The notes beneath the pieces were generated by a model. That model did no database searches, was not told where the DNA came from, and saw nothing but the letters and a program-made list of their open reading frames with translations. From Henningerozyma blattae CBS 6284 (lineage: Eukaryota; Ascomycota; Saccharomycetes; Saccharomycetales; Saccharomycetaceae), in contig NC_020194.1 of the NCBI RefSeq assembly GCF_000315915.1, positions 428,931-492,930 on the forward strand: 64,000 nt of DNA. The letters run 5' to 3'. A program made the translations under genes and the position numbers. Position 1 is the stretch's first letter; every line of letters begins with the position of its first letter. Positions 47,214 through 56,864 of the stretch are shown piece by piece.

Positions 47214-50195
47214 ATGATACCTAGAAAGATAGTAACACTCATGTTCTATTGTCTACTCCAGGTACATCTCATATCAGCAATCCCCTACGAGGCGTATGGG
47301 ATTAATAAACAGTACCCTCCAGTAGCGAGAGTTAATGAACCATTTAATTTCCAAATATCGAATGATACTTTTAAATCAACAGTTAACAAATATGTTCAAA
47401 TTGATTATCAGGCATTCAATCTTCCTGATTGGCTAACTTTTGATAAATCTTCAAGAACATTTTCAGGAACTCCCCCTTCAAGTGTAATTTCATCTGAAAA
47501 TGATGATCCAGAATATTTCAATTTTATCTTACAGGGGATAGATGAATCTGATGATTATGCCTTAAATGAAACATATACATTTGTTGTTACAAAACATTCT
47601 TCTGTAGAATTGGCAAGCAATTTTAATTTACTAGCATTTTTAAAGAATTTTGGTAATACAAATGGTGCAGGAGGGTTGATTTTATCACCACATGAAACTT
47701 TTAATATTACATTTCAAAGAAATGATTTCATAGATACTTATGACGCAAGTGCTCCGTTATATTTCTATGGTCAATCACAGCAATATAATGCTCCTTTACC
47801 TAGTTGGTGTTTCTTCGACAGTGGCTCAATAAAATTTAGTGGGACTGCTCCTGCTGTCAATTCATATATTGCCCCTGAATATTCTTATTATTTGAGTTTA
47901 ATAGTAACTGATATTCCAGGGTTTTCTGCATTAAATGTACCATTCCAAATTGTCATTGGTGCTCATCAATTGACTACTTCAGTACAAAACACAATTCTAA
48001 TTAATATTACAGATGAAAATTCATTTGATTATAAAATACCTTTATCAGACATTTATCTAGATGGTACACCCATAAACACTGTAGACATAGGAAATATGAA
48101 TTTACAAGATGCTCCTTCATGGGTGACTTTGACTAACTATACTATCCAAGGTACAGTACCAGAATCTTCTACTAAAACCTCAGCAAATTTCTCATTAGCA
48201 TTCTATGATATTTATGCGGATGTCATTTATTTGAATTTTGAAATCGTTAGAGCTACAAAGACAAAACTATTTGCAGTATCTTCTTTACCCAATATTAATG
48301 CAACTCGTGGCAGATATTTTTCATATGAATTCTTATCTTCACAGTTCACAGATTTGGCAGATACTGATGTCTCTATAGATTTCTCAAAGGTAAATGGTGA
48401 TCATGACTGGCTAACTTTTGATTCAAATAACTTAACGCTCCACGGACAAGTCCCCAAAAATTTCGATAAATTTGACTTAGGCCTTGTGGCAATGAAGGAA
48501 GATGATAGGCAAGAACTTAATTTTAACTTAATCGGAATGAATCCAATTATTTCCTCATCATCTAGCCATAGCCATAGCCATAGTCAGTCATCATCATCAT
48601 ATGAACATAGTTCATCATCATCTTATAAGCACAGTTCTTCATCATCTCATGAGCACAGTTCTTCATCTCATCATTCATCCTTTCACTATTCGTCATCCTC
48701 CCATCATCATTCATCGTCATCTTTTGATTATTCGTCATCCTCCCATCATCATTCATCGTCATCTTTTGATTATTCGTCATCTTCTCATCATCATTCATCA
48801 TCCTCTTATTATCACTATTCATCCTCTCATTCCCATTATCCATCTTCATATTCTCATTTCAAATCACATTCATCATCTTCAAGTCATAATTCAACATCTA
48901 CACATAATTCAACTACAATTGCACCAACAAATTCAACAAGAATCACTTCCTCTTCATCATATTCATCTATCATTAGTTCAACAACTTCATCTACATACCC
49001 TGCATCTTCCTCTGCTGGAATTCTAGTTCCAGCATCAAAGAGAAAATCATCCCATGCCACCGCAATTGCTTGTGGTGTGGCCATCCCAATTGGCTGTATC
49101 TTGCTTGCTGCAGCTATCTTCTTTTTCTTTTGGAGAAATAGAAGAAATCAAGATAATAAAAATGAAGATCCTGAAGATCCAAATTATTTTGATAAATCTG
49201 CCACACCAATTAACAGTAACAGCGGAGGTGGGGGTAATGCTGGTAGTAGAACTGGACGCTCTCCAATATCTAAGAATCAAATTTCTAATCCTGTTGTTTT
49301 AGGAGGACCTGTTCCTGCTCCAGTTTTTGATACAGATGATAGTGATGCTTCAACATTCCAGGATAATAACAGAAACTCCATGCCTATTTCGGAAGATAAT
49401 TCTAATGCAAGAAGATTAGGTGCTTTAGCAGCATTGACCCTAGATAATAACACAGATTCTTCTGAATATTCTTCCATCGATTATGATGAAAAGAATGTAA
49501 CTCCAGTTACAGAAAAACATATTTCTAATACAAATGAAGATTTAGATTCTATAAGTACACAATCTGTTGCTACTGCCGAATTATTAAATCCATTTCATCC
49601 TGAAGTTGCTGATGGAAATAATAATGGCTTAAACGATAGAACTACTTCAATGTATATGGATAAACAACCTGCGACCAGGAAATCATGGAGATATAACATG
49701 ACTGTTCAGGACAAAAACCCAAATAGAGAAAGTTATCTCTCTGTTAACACCGTTACTACTGAAGAATTATTGAATACTCAGATCACAGAAGATGAGGATA
49801 TGTTAAGAGATCCAAACAAATCTACTCTAGATACCAGAGATTCTGTGTTTCTAATGAGAGGTATAACTGCTTCTCCAACTACTTTCCATTCTCCTATTAC
49901 ATCTACAAATTCGTCTCCAAGAAAACCACTTCCAAAATATGATTCAAAAGCTTCCAATCTACACAAACTAATTGAAGAAGGTAGCTCAGTTATGAAAAGC
50001 CCAATGAGTGCATCGACTTCCTCTTCAGATGAATTAATCCCTGTGTTAAATGGTAAGAGATATAGTTGGGTTCAACGCCAAGGCTCTACTAAAGATCCAA
50101 GCAAGAGAAAGAAATTTGTAGAAGTTGGTAACAATAGTAAGATAAGTATTGGACAAGTTTCCAATTTAAAAGGTAGCGTACCAGAAGAACTTTAA
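47214..50195 (+). CDS. AXL2: AXL2/BUD10, axial bud-site landmark membrane protein
   Basis: Axl2 is the type I membrane protein that marks the axial bud site together with Bud3, Bud4 and Axl1. This 993-residue protein has a signal peptide at about 1-22. A large extracellular part holds cadherin-like/dystroglycan-type repeats (YPPVARVNEPFNFQIS, LPDWLTFDKSSRTFSGTPP, SWCFFDSGSIKFSGTAP). A long Ser-rich stalk includes a Ser/His repeat region (about 445-545). One TM segment follows at about 616-640 (ACGVAIPIGCILLAAAIFFFFW), then a cytoplasmic tail of about 350 residues ending in a conserved-looking RYSWVQRQG block. In S. cerevisiae AXL2 is next to REV7, and here SAL1 lies between them, as expected for interleaved ancestral order. 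The strong G1-type promoter is described separately. Confidence 0.95.
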   Translation: MIPRKIVTLMFYCLLQVHLISAIPYEAYGINKQYPPVARVNEPFNFQISNDTFKSTVNKYVQIDYQAFNLPDWLTFDKSSRTFSGTPPSSVISSENDDPEYFNFILQGIDESDDYALNETYTFVVTKHSSVELASNFNLLAFLKNFGNTNGAGGLILSPHETFNITFQRNDFIDTYDASAPLYFYGQSQQYNAPLPSWCFFDSGSIKFSGTAPAVNSYIAPEYSYYLSLIVTDIPGFSALNVPFQIVIGAHQLTTSVQNTILINITDENSFDYKIPLSDIYLDGTPINTVDIGNMNLQDAPSWVTLTNYTIQGTVPESSTKTSANFSLAFYDIYADVIYLNFEIVRATKTKLFAVSSLPNINATRGRYFSYEFLSSQFTDLADTDVSIDFSKVNGDHDWLTFDSNNLTLHGQVPKNFDKFDLGLVAMKEDDRQELNFNLIGMNPIISSSSSHSHSHSQSSSSYEHSSSSSYKHSSSSSHEHSSSSHHSSFHYSSSSHHHSSSSFDYSSSSHHHSSSSFDYSSSSHHHSSSSYYHYSSSHSHYPSSYSHFKSHSSSSSHNSTSTHNSTTIAPTNSTRITSSSSYSSIISSTTSSTYPASSSAGILVPASKRKSSHATAIACGVAIPIGCILLAAAIFFFFWRNRRNQDNKNEDPEDPNYFDKSATPINSNSGGGGNAGSRTGRSPISKNQISNPVVLGGPVPAPVFDTDDSDASTFQDNNRNSMPISEDNSNARRLGALAALTLDNNTDSSEYSSIDYDEKNVTPVTEKHISNTNEDLDSISTQSVATAELLNPFHPEVADGNNNGLNDRTTSMYMDKQPATRKSWRYNMTVQDKNPNRESYLSVNTVTTEELLNTQITEDEDMLRDPNKSTLDTRDSVFLMRGITASPTTFHSPITSTNSSPRKPLPKYDSKASNLHKLIEEGSSVMKSPMSASTSSSDELIPVLNGKRYSWVQRQGSTKDPSKRKKFVEVGNNSKISIGQVSNLKGSVPEEL
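48549..48850 (+). repeat. Ser/His-coding degenerate repeat in the AXL2 stalk
   Basis: Tandem TCATCATCT/CATCATTCA-type units encode SSSSHHHSSSSFDYSSSSHHH-like repeats, including two nearly identical consecutive 36-bp units around 48700-48780. The result is a His-rich external segment. Confidence 0.8.
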
Positions 50196-50939
50196 GGATT
50201 CCAATGGGGAACCCATTTGTAACATTATAAATTATTTGATTTTTTTTATTTCATTTCATTAATCCTCTCTTTTATTTTTCATTTCATTTCCTCATTCTCA
50301 CATATAATTATTTCGTTTCATTTAACTGCTATTTTTTACAAACACCCAACTAAAACATTTGATTTGATTATTTTCAATCAATCATCATTAACCAAGGACT
50401 GCATATTCTCATTTAATTAGTATTTTTCTCTCATTTTTATTTTATTATTATTAATATATATACATAATTTCATATGTTAAATTTGAAGCTAAATATATGC
50501 TATATATAATGTATACTATCAACGACTTTCCAATTCAAATCTATATTGTGTTAAAGAAATCTAAATTGCCATTAAATATTATTGATTTGTGTCATTTTTT
50601 CGGAGTCCACACAAGAAACTATCGCACCACGCTGCTCTTTGGCAACCTGGAAAGTATTCAAGAAAAATACAAAATAATATAGACCCCGCGATTGATAAAG
50701 CTAAAAAGTACTTGAAAAGGCTAGATACATTTAACAGGGGAGAAATCTAGTGCTTTAGATTACCTTATCTCTGCATAGTGAAAGAAATCTATCTTTTTCT
50801 AAATAATATTTTAAATTTTGTAAGGCTTTGAAAATTTCATAAATTAACACATACTTCTGTAAATATTTTTTTTTACATTTACTCATAAATACACTGAAAA
50901 AAAAAAATCAACAAATCAACATTAATTGATGGAACTTAA
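50196..50939. other. AXL2 3' flank and SAL1 promoter
   Basis: 744 bp, AT-rich. It includes a four-codon upstream frame (ATG at 50929-50931, TGA at 50941-50943) that overlaps the SAL1 start. No other feature recognised. Confidence 0.5.
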
Positions 50940-52523
50940 ATGATAAGAAGGGAAATTGAAACAGAAACGCAGAGGGAATTACGACTTCGAAAGATCTTCA
51001 AGGATTTAGACGTTAATGACAGCGGACTGTTTAATGTTGATGATTTGAAGACCGCCTTTCATCGAATGGACCATCCATTAAAGGACAATGATGAAGCGAT
51101 AAAGGAATTATTTGGTTCAATGGACATAAACAATAATGGTTTCATTAATTATCAAGAGTTTGAGAAATTTAGTACATTGGCAGAATCTCAAATTGAGTTA
51201 GGTTTTAACCAGATCGACCAAGATAAAGATGGCATTATCAAACCTTCAGAAATATATGATTACTTACGTCAGTTTGAAGACAATACCTTAGGTAAAGAAA
51301 GTCGGTTTGTCGGCATCAAAACTCCAAAAGATCCAAAGATGTTAAACTTTTTACATTGGGCATTTAAACTTAAAGGGAATGACAATATTGATAGAGATTC
51401 TCATTATATAACATATAATCAGTGGCGAGATTTTTTATTATTGATGCCTAGGCAGAAAGGATCACGAATACATGCAGCATTAGGATACTACTATCTATTT
51501 AAAGAAGATGTTGATCTTTCATCTGAGGGTGATATGACGTTAATAAATGATTTTATTAATGGGTTTGGCTTCTTCTTAGCAGGCGGTGTATCAGGAGTTG
51601 TATCACGTACATGTACTGCTCCATTTGATAGAATTAAGATTTTTTTAATTGCTAGAACTGATCTTTCGTCCATTTTATTGAATTCAAAGGAACAAGTATT
51701 AGCACATAATCCTCATGCAAATGTTCAAAAAATTCGTTCTCCTATAATAAAAGCCGCTGTTTCATTATACAGAGAAGGTGGCTTAAAATCGTTTTATGTG
51801 GGGAATGGGTTGAACGTGTTAAAAGTTTTCCCTGAGAGTTCAATGAAATTTGGGTCTTTTGAAATCTGTAAATCTATTATGGCATCATTAGAAGGTAAGA
51901 AAGACAAATCAAGCATTTCAAAACTTTCTACTTATATTGCTGGTGGGCTAGCTGGAATGGTTGCTCAATTTACCATTTATCCTATTGATACATTGAAATT
52001 TAGAATGCAATGTGCACCACTACATAACGATGTAAAAGGGAATGCTCTTTTACTGAAAACCATGAAAGATCTTTATCGGGAAGGTGGACTTTCAATATTT
52101 TATAGAGGTATTACAGTAGGTTTATTGGGTATATTTCCCTATGCTGCATTTGATCTTGGTACATTTACAGCATTAAAAAAATGGTATATTAAACGTGAAG
52201 CGTTAAGAACTGGTTCACTTGAGGAAAATGTGACACTCAAAAATACAGTAGTATTGCCAATGGGTGCCTTCAGTGGCTCAGTAGGGGCCTGTATAGTATA
52301 CCCCATAAATTTGTGCCGAACAAGATTACAAACTCAAGGGACATTTGCCCATCCTTATCACTATACCGGATTTAGAGATGTTTTTGTTCAAACTTTAAAG
52401 AGAGAAGGTTATCAAGGATTATATAAAGGATTAACACCTACTCTAGCTAAAGTATGCCCTGCTGTTTCAATTAGTTATTTATGCTATGAAAATATTAAAC
52501 GTGCACTAAACTTAGAGAAATAG
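50940..52523 (+). CDS. SAL1: SAL1, Ca2+-dependent mitochondrial ATP-Mg/Pi carrier
   Basis: This 527-residue protein is a short Ca2+-binding mitochondrial carrier (SCaMC type). Three clear N-terminal EF-hands lie at DVNDSGLFNVDD (near 24), DINNNGFINYQE (near 61) and DQDKDGIIKPSE (near 92), and a weaker one near 135-150. The carrier domain has three repeats whose signatures are APFDRIKIF (near 230), YPIDTLKFRMQ (near 348) and YPINLCRTRLQ (near 455), each followed by EGG/REG helices. In S. cerevisiae Sal1 exchanges ATP-Mg for phosphate across the inner membrane and is essential when Aac2 transport is missing. The standard laboratory strain carries a frameshift in it; this copy is intact. The overlapping upstream frame may tune translation. 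Confidence 0.95.
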   Translation: MIRREIETETQRELRLRKIFKDLDVNDSGLFNVDDLKTAFHRMDHPLKDNDEAIKELFGSMDINNNGFINYQEFEKFSTLAESQIELGFNQIDQDKDGIIKPSEIYDYLRQFEDNTLGKESRFVGIKTPKDPKMLNFLHWAFKLKGNDNIDRDSHYITYNQWRDFLLLMPRQKGSRIHAALGYYYLFKEDVDLSSEGDMTLINDFINGFGFFLAGGVSGVVSRTCTAPFDRIKIFLIARTDLSSILLNSKEQVLAHNPHANVQKIRSPIIKAAVSLYREGGLKSFYVGNGLNVLKVFPESSMKFGSFEICKSIMASLEGKKDKSSISKLSTYIAGGLAGMVAQFTIYPIDTLKFRMQCAPLHNDVKGNALLLKTMKDLYREGGLSIFYRGITVGLLGIFPYAAFDLGTFTALKKWYIKREALRTGSLEENVTLKNTVVLPMGAFSGSVGACIVYPINLCRTRLQTQGTFAHPYHYTGFRDVFVQTLKREGYQGLYKGLTPTLAKVCPAVSISYLCYENIKRALNLEK

Positions 52524-52737
52524 TTTACGGATTTCATTCTAGTCTTACGAGCAATATCTGATCTTAAAATAATAATAATATTCATAATTTTATTAATAAT
52601 TTTCTAGTCTATAAAGTTTTAGTTATTAACTTCTATATATGTATAATATAATATTGTCCTTATCTATTTAATAATTATTGTCTTTTCCCATCAAAAGGTA
52701 TTACGTATTTATTTCATTAACTGATAAAAAAAATCGA

Positions 52738-53553
52738 TTAGATGGAAGATGGTAAATTTACCATATCAAATTTGTTGTCATCAGAATCATAATTACTGGG
52801 GCTCATATAAGGTCTTTTTTGTTCCTGTTCATAATAATCATCCTCATATTCATACACAGTATCCAAGCTACCATCCCAAACCAACAATCTTTCGAATAAG
52901 ATGTCGATAGAGATGGGCCCAATATTAGCACCAATAATTGCATGTGTTCTAATTCTAGAGGATACCTTTTCAGAATCCATACTTTCATTGAAGTATGGAT
53001 CCTCTGGCTGACATTTAACCCAGTTCATATCCCTTTCATAAAAAAGTTTTTGAAAATTGTTATTAAAATGATTAATTTTATCAAATGTATGGCCTAATTC
53101 TACTCCAATCAAAGTGGCAACTAATTCAAAACTGACAGAATCATCTTTAATTGGTGTTAATTTTTCCAGTCTTTGAATCAAGTTATTTAGGCTAGCTCTA
53201 AATCTATCGTAAACGTCAGCCTCTCTTAATTTTTGTGGGTCCTCAACACCAAGATGGTTAAAGTTTCTAAAATCAAATGTATATGTTTCAATACATCTAT
53301 AATCTTTAGGAGTAATAATACATAGTGTGATTTTATGTGTTCTTTGAAGTTTAAATAGAACATCTTCTATAAATTCATCGATATACTCTAAAACTGCAGG
53401 ATGTCTATTCATGGGCATAAATTGAGGAAGGTTAAATCCTTGAAATGTAGTTAAGTCAAAGGATGCTGCTGGATAAACATTTCTGTAGTATAAGATAAGA
53501 TTAATTCCACATTTTAAATAGACTGTCACCCACTTTTTTACAAAAGGATGCAT
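52738..53553 (-). CDS. REV7: REV7, HORMA-domain subunit of DNA polymerase zeta
   Basis: This 271-residue HORMA protein is slightly longer than S. cerevisiae Rev7 (245 aa). The start MHPFVKKWVTVYLKCGINLILYYRNVYP...FDLTTFQGFNLPQFMPMNRHPAV is characteristic, with the C-terminal seat-belt region around 190-245. Rev7 binds Rev3 to form translesion polymerase zeta and Rev1. It is tail-to-tail with SAL1 (214 bp) and head-to-head with PMS1, sharing a 550-bp promoter that contains an MCB element. Confidence 0.93.
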   Translation of the reverse strand: MHPFVKKWVTVYLKCGINLILYYRNVYPAASFDLTTFQGFNLPQFMPMNRHPAVLEYIDEFIEDVLFKLQRTHKITLCIITPKDYRCIETYTFDFRNFNHLGVEDPQKLREADVYDRFRASLNNLIQRLEKLTPIKDDSVSFELVATLIGVELGHTFDKINHFNNNFQKLFYERDMNWVKCQPEDPYFNESMDSEKVSSRIRTHAIIGANIGPISIDILFERLLVWDGSLDTVYEYEDDYYEQEQKRPYMSPSNYDSDDNKFDMVNLPSSI

Positions 53554-54103
53554 TAATACGTAAGAACCGTTTGCTAAAATTGAATAGTGAGATAACTCAA
53601 CTATCTAATAACAAAGTTAAAACCAACAGCAAGGTCAAAAACAATTAATAATAGTTTGATCTATTATGTGACAAAACTTTTATGATTAAGTTTTATCTTG
53701 TTTTAACAATGGTTTTTTTTTCTTTTTTTTTAGATCATATTTTTATTTTTAAAATCATTGGTTCATAATTTTGAAACGCGTGAAGGTAGTGCCATATTTT
53801 GTTAAGGCGCGTCTGCTATCACCATTAACGAAACGTCACCCGACTAATATAATCGTCTAAACTTCAATACTGAGACTTGCATATTCAATACTTCAATTGA
53901 ATTAAATATTATATTACATACCATGCATTTAAGTTTGAGTCTTTTCTTTCCTTTTTTTTACAAAACCGAGTTGAGTTTTATTATTCAAAAATATTTTAAA
54001 GTTGAGGCGGATGAAATAGATGTTTACATCTCAATATTGACTATTTTGGTTTTTATTATAAATGACACTTACCTCCAGATATTTGAACCCATCCAAATAA
54101 CCA
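53554..54103. promoter_or_regulatory. Shared REV7/PMS1 promoter with MCB element
   Basis: 550 bp between the two divergent DNA repair genes. It contains ACGCGT (53776-53781) and GCGCGT about 25 bases further on (in AAGGCGCGTCTG), both MBF-type. A 62-codon ATG frame (53923-54111) overlaps the PMS1 start out of frame and is unlikely to be a gene. Confidence 0.6.
53776..53781. promoter_or_regulatory. MCB (ACGCGT) between REV7 and PMS1
   Basis: ACGCGT in GAAACGCGTGAAG, 323 bp upstream of PMS1 and 223 bp upstream of REV7. MBF sites are common in mismatch repair promoters of S. cerevisiae. Confidence 0.5.
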
Positions 54104-56776
54104 ATGTTTAATATTTCTGCATTAAATATAGATGATATACATCGTATAACGTCTGGCCAAGTTATCATAGATTTAACTACAGCTGTGAAAGAACTTTTAG
54201 ATAATAGTATTGATGCTGACGCGTCTCAGATTGAAATAACATTTAAGAATTATGGTATTGAGTCTATTGAATGCTCGGATGATGGCAGTGGTATATCACC
54301 CAATAATTATGAAAATCTTGCATTGAAAAATTATACTTCAAAGATTTCTAATTTCGATGATGTGTCTTCAGTAGTAACGCTTGGATTTAGAGGTGAGGCA
54401 TTATCATCTTTATGTGCAATTTCTAGTGTAATTGTCACAACTACAGTGAATCCTCCTCGAGCTGACAAATTAGAATATGATTTTAATGGTAAACTAAATA
54501 CAAAATCAACTACTACGCGGAATAAAGGTACTTCAGTATTGGTGACAAATCTTTTCAATAATTTACCAGTTCGTCAAAAAGAATTCGTTAGAACTTGTAA
54601 AAAACAATTTGCTGCCTGTATTGGCTTATTACAAAGTTATGCAATTATTCAAAAAACAATTAAATTTTCAGTTTGGCATATCACTGGAAATGGTAAGAAA
54701 AATTTGGTGATTTCAACTACCAAGAGCCAAGCTATGAATAAAAGAATATTGAGTATCTTTGGGTCTAATGGTATGCATGGATTGTCTGATATTGATATCA
54801 ACTTAGATTTGAATCCCTTTAAGAATAGAATGGTTCGAAAATTTCAAGAAAATGCAGTAAATTTTGAAAAATTAGATTATTGTATCAGAGTACACGGATT
54901 AATATCAAAAAATTCATTTGGCTGTGGTAGGAATTCTAAAGATAGACAATTTCTTTATATTAATAGTCGACCAATTGAATATCCCATTTTATTAAAAAAT
55001 TGTAATGAAATTTATCGAATGTTTAATAATGTTCAATTTCCTGCTTTATTTTTAAATTTCGAATTGATGCCTAGTTTAATTGATGTAAATGTGACCCCAG
55101 ATAAACGTACAGTTCTTTTACATTATGAACAAATAATTGTTGATGTATTAAGGGAAGAATTGATGAAATATTTTGATAAACAAGAACTAGTGTTGCCAAA
55201 GAGAGTAGGCGTTGAAATAAAAGAATCAAGTAGCAAAAGAATAAAGTTGAATGATGAGATGAAAATAAATGTAAAAAGAGAACTAAATGAGGTGAACAAA
55301 ATAGTTGAAAGGAGGCTAATGGTTAATGATGAGACTGAAGCAGATCATTTACAGCAAGAAAATATCAAGAACGTTAAAGACGAGTTTTCTGACGTAGACA
55401 ATTCGAGGTTAAATAATCTAAAATTAAATTCAAGAAATCCTAAATCAAGCCAAGAACTTATGTCAGAATGGAAAGAGAATATTACTGAAAGTGAGAGTGA
55501 GAGTGAGAATAAAAGTGAGAGTGAAAATAAATGCGTTAGTAGAAGTGAAAATGAAAGTGAAAATAAAGATGAAGGTCAAGATGAAAGTGAGAAAAAAAGT
55601 AATAATGAAGTCCCTAATAATGTTAAACCAAATTATAATCTTCAATCATATATCAATCCTGATTATTCAGAAAAAGAATTTTCTACACAAGAAACACCAA
55701 GCATTAAAAATGAGATATTAACTCTTGAAATTGATGATGACAAAGTTGAAGAACAAGTGAGAATCACTGACGATAAATTAGTATTTCTTAGTGATGGAAC
55801 AACCCCGTGTGACAAATGTTCAAATGAAGAAGAAGAAGATTTACTTGTTGAATTGTGTAATGAGGGAGAAGAAGATGAACAAACGCGAATACAAAGTCCA
55901 AATCAAGAGATTAATGTTAGAACTTCAAATGAAGCATTACCAATACATCGTTCCATTCAAGATGAAACTCTGAATGAAGAGAGCATCTATTGTTGTACAT
56001 TATCTAGGAATATAAAGAAGGGACTTAATGAATTATTCGAAGTGAAATGCATTTTAGAAAAATTTAACAATAATAATGATAACAACGATTCAAGTAAGAA
56101 AATACATCATGGAGGTATTGAAAGTGATGAAGATTATCTAAGTTTAAGTGTAAAGAAAGATGATTTTAAAACGATGGAGATTGTAGGTCAATTTAATTTA
56201 GGGTTTATTATTGTAACAAGACAGATTGAAGACAAATATGATTTATTTATTGTTGATCAGCACGCTAGTGATGAGAAATATAATTTTGAAAAATTACAAG
56301 AAAATACTGTTTTTAAGAGTCAACGATTGATTGCTCCAATGATGCTAGAATTAAGTGTTATTGATGAGATGATTGTTATGGATAATATTGAGATTTTTAT
56401 TAAAAATGGGTTTAAAATTGAGATTGATGAAGATGGAGAAATTGGGAATAAGATTCGATTAATAAGTTTACCTGTTAGTAAGAAGACGTTATTTGATATA
56501 GAAGATTTGTATGAATTGATATATTTAATAAAAGAGAGCGATGGGCTGAATAAGGATAATATTCGATGTTCCAAAATAAGGAGTATGTTTGCAATGAGAG
56601 CATGTCGAAGTAGTATTATGATTGGGAAACCTTTAACTATGAATAGCATGGTTCGAGTAGTTAGACATTTGGGAGAATTAGATAAGCCATGGAATTGTCC
56701 ACATGGCCGACCCACTATGAGACATTTAATGGAATTAAAGGATGAGAAAATATTTAAAGATGATTATGAAATATAG
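54104..56776 (+). CDS. PMS1: PMS1, MutL-type mismatch repair endonuclease subunit
   Basis: Pms1 pairs with Mlh1 as MutL-alpha, the nicking endonuclease of mismatch repair. This 890-residue protein has the N-terminal GHKL ATPase (ELLDNSIDA, DDGSGI, TLGFRGEALSSL, NKGTSV) and the transducer end with PDKRTVLLH near 340. A long, charged, poorly conserved linker (about 360-680) follows, then the C-terminal endonuclease domain. That domain has the metal-binding DQHASDEKYNFE (DQHA-x2-E-x4-E) near 723, ACRSSIMIG and CPHGRPTMRHL. All known catalytic motifs are present. The linker holds a Ser/Glu/Lys/Asn simple repeat (about 462-502). The 3' end is 88 bp from the convergent EOS1. Confidence 0.97.
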   Translation: MFNISALNIDDIHRITSGQVIIDLTTAVKELLDNSIDADASQIEITFKNYGIESIECSDDGSGISPNNYENLALKNYTSKISNFDDVSSVVTLGFRGEALSSLCAISSVIVTTTVNPPRADKLEYDFNGKLNTKSTTTRNKGTSVLVTNLFNNLPVRQKEFVRTCKKQFAACIGLLQSYAIIQKTIKFSVWHITGNGKKNLVISTTKSQAMNKRILSIFGSNGMHGLSDIDINLDLNPFKNRMVRKFQENAVNFEKLDYCIRVHGLISKNSFGCGRNSKDRQFLYINSRPIEYPILLKNCNEIYRMFNNVQFPALFLNFELMPSLIDVNVTPDKRTVLLHYEQIIVDVLREELMKYFDKQELVLPKRVGVEIKESSSKRIKLNDEMKINVKRELNEVNKIVERRLMVNDETEADHLQQENIKNVKDEFSDVDNSRLNNLKLNSRNPKSSQELMSEWKENITESESESENKSESENKCVSRSENESENKDEGQDESEKKSNNEVPNNVKPNYNLQSYINPDYSEKEFSTQETPSIKNEILTLEIDDDKVEEQVRITDDKLVFLSDGTTPCDKCSNEEEEDLLVELCNEGEEDEQTRIQSPNQEINVRTSNEALPIHRSIQDETLNEESIYCCTLSRNIKKGLNELFEVKCILEKFNNNNDNNDSSKKIHHGGIESDEDYLSLSVKKDDFKTMEIVGQFNLGFIIVTRQIEDKYDLFIVDQHASDEKYNFEKLQENTVFKSQRLIAPMMLELSVIDEMIVMDNIEIFIKNGFKIEIDEDGEIGNKIRLISLPVSKKTLFDIEDLYELIYLIKESDGLNKDNIRCSKIRSMFAMRACRSSIMIGKPLTMNSMVRVVRHLGELDKPWNCPHGRPTMRHLMELKDEKIFKDDYEI

Positions 56777-56864
56777 AAAAAAAAGAAAAAAAACAAAACA
56801 AACTAAAGGGAGGTAGGTAGGTGGGCATGCAAATATCACATATATAGATACATAGATAAGAATA

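Noticed and set aside
53923..54111. 62-codon frame overlapping the PMS1 start
   Set aside because: AT-rich hydrophobic content with no homology, and most of it probably lies upstream of the transcript start.
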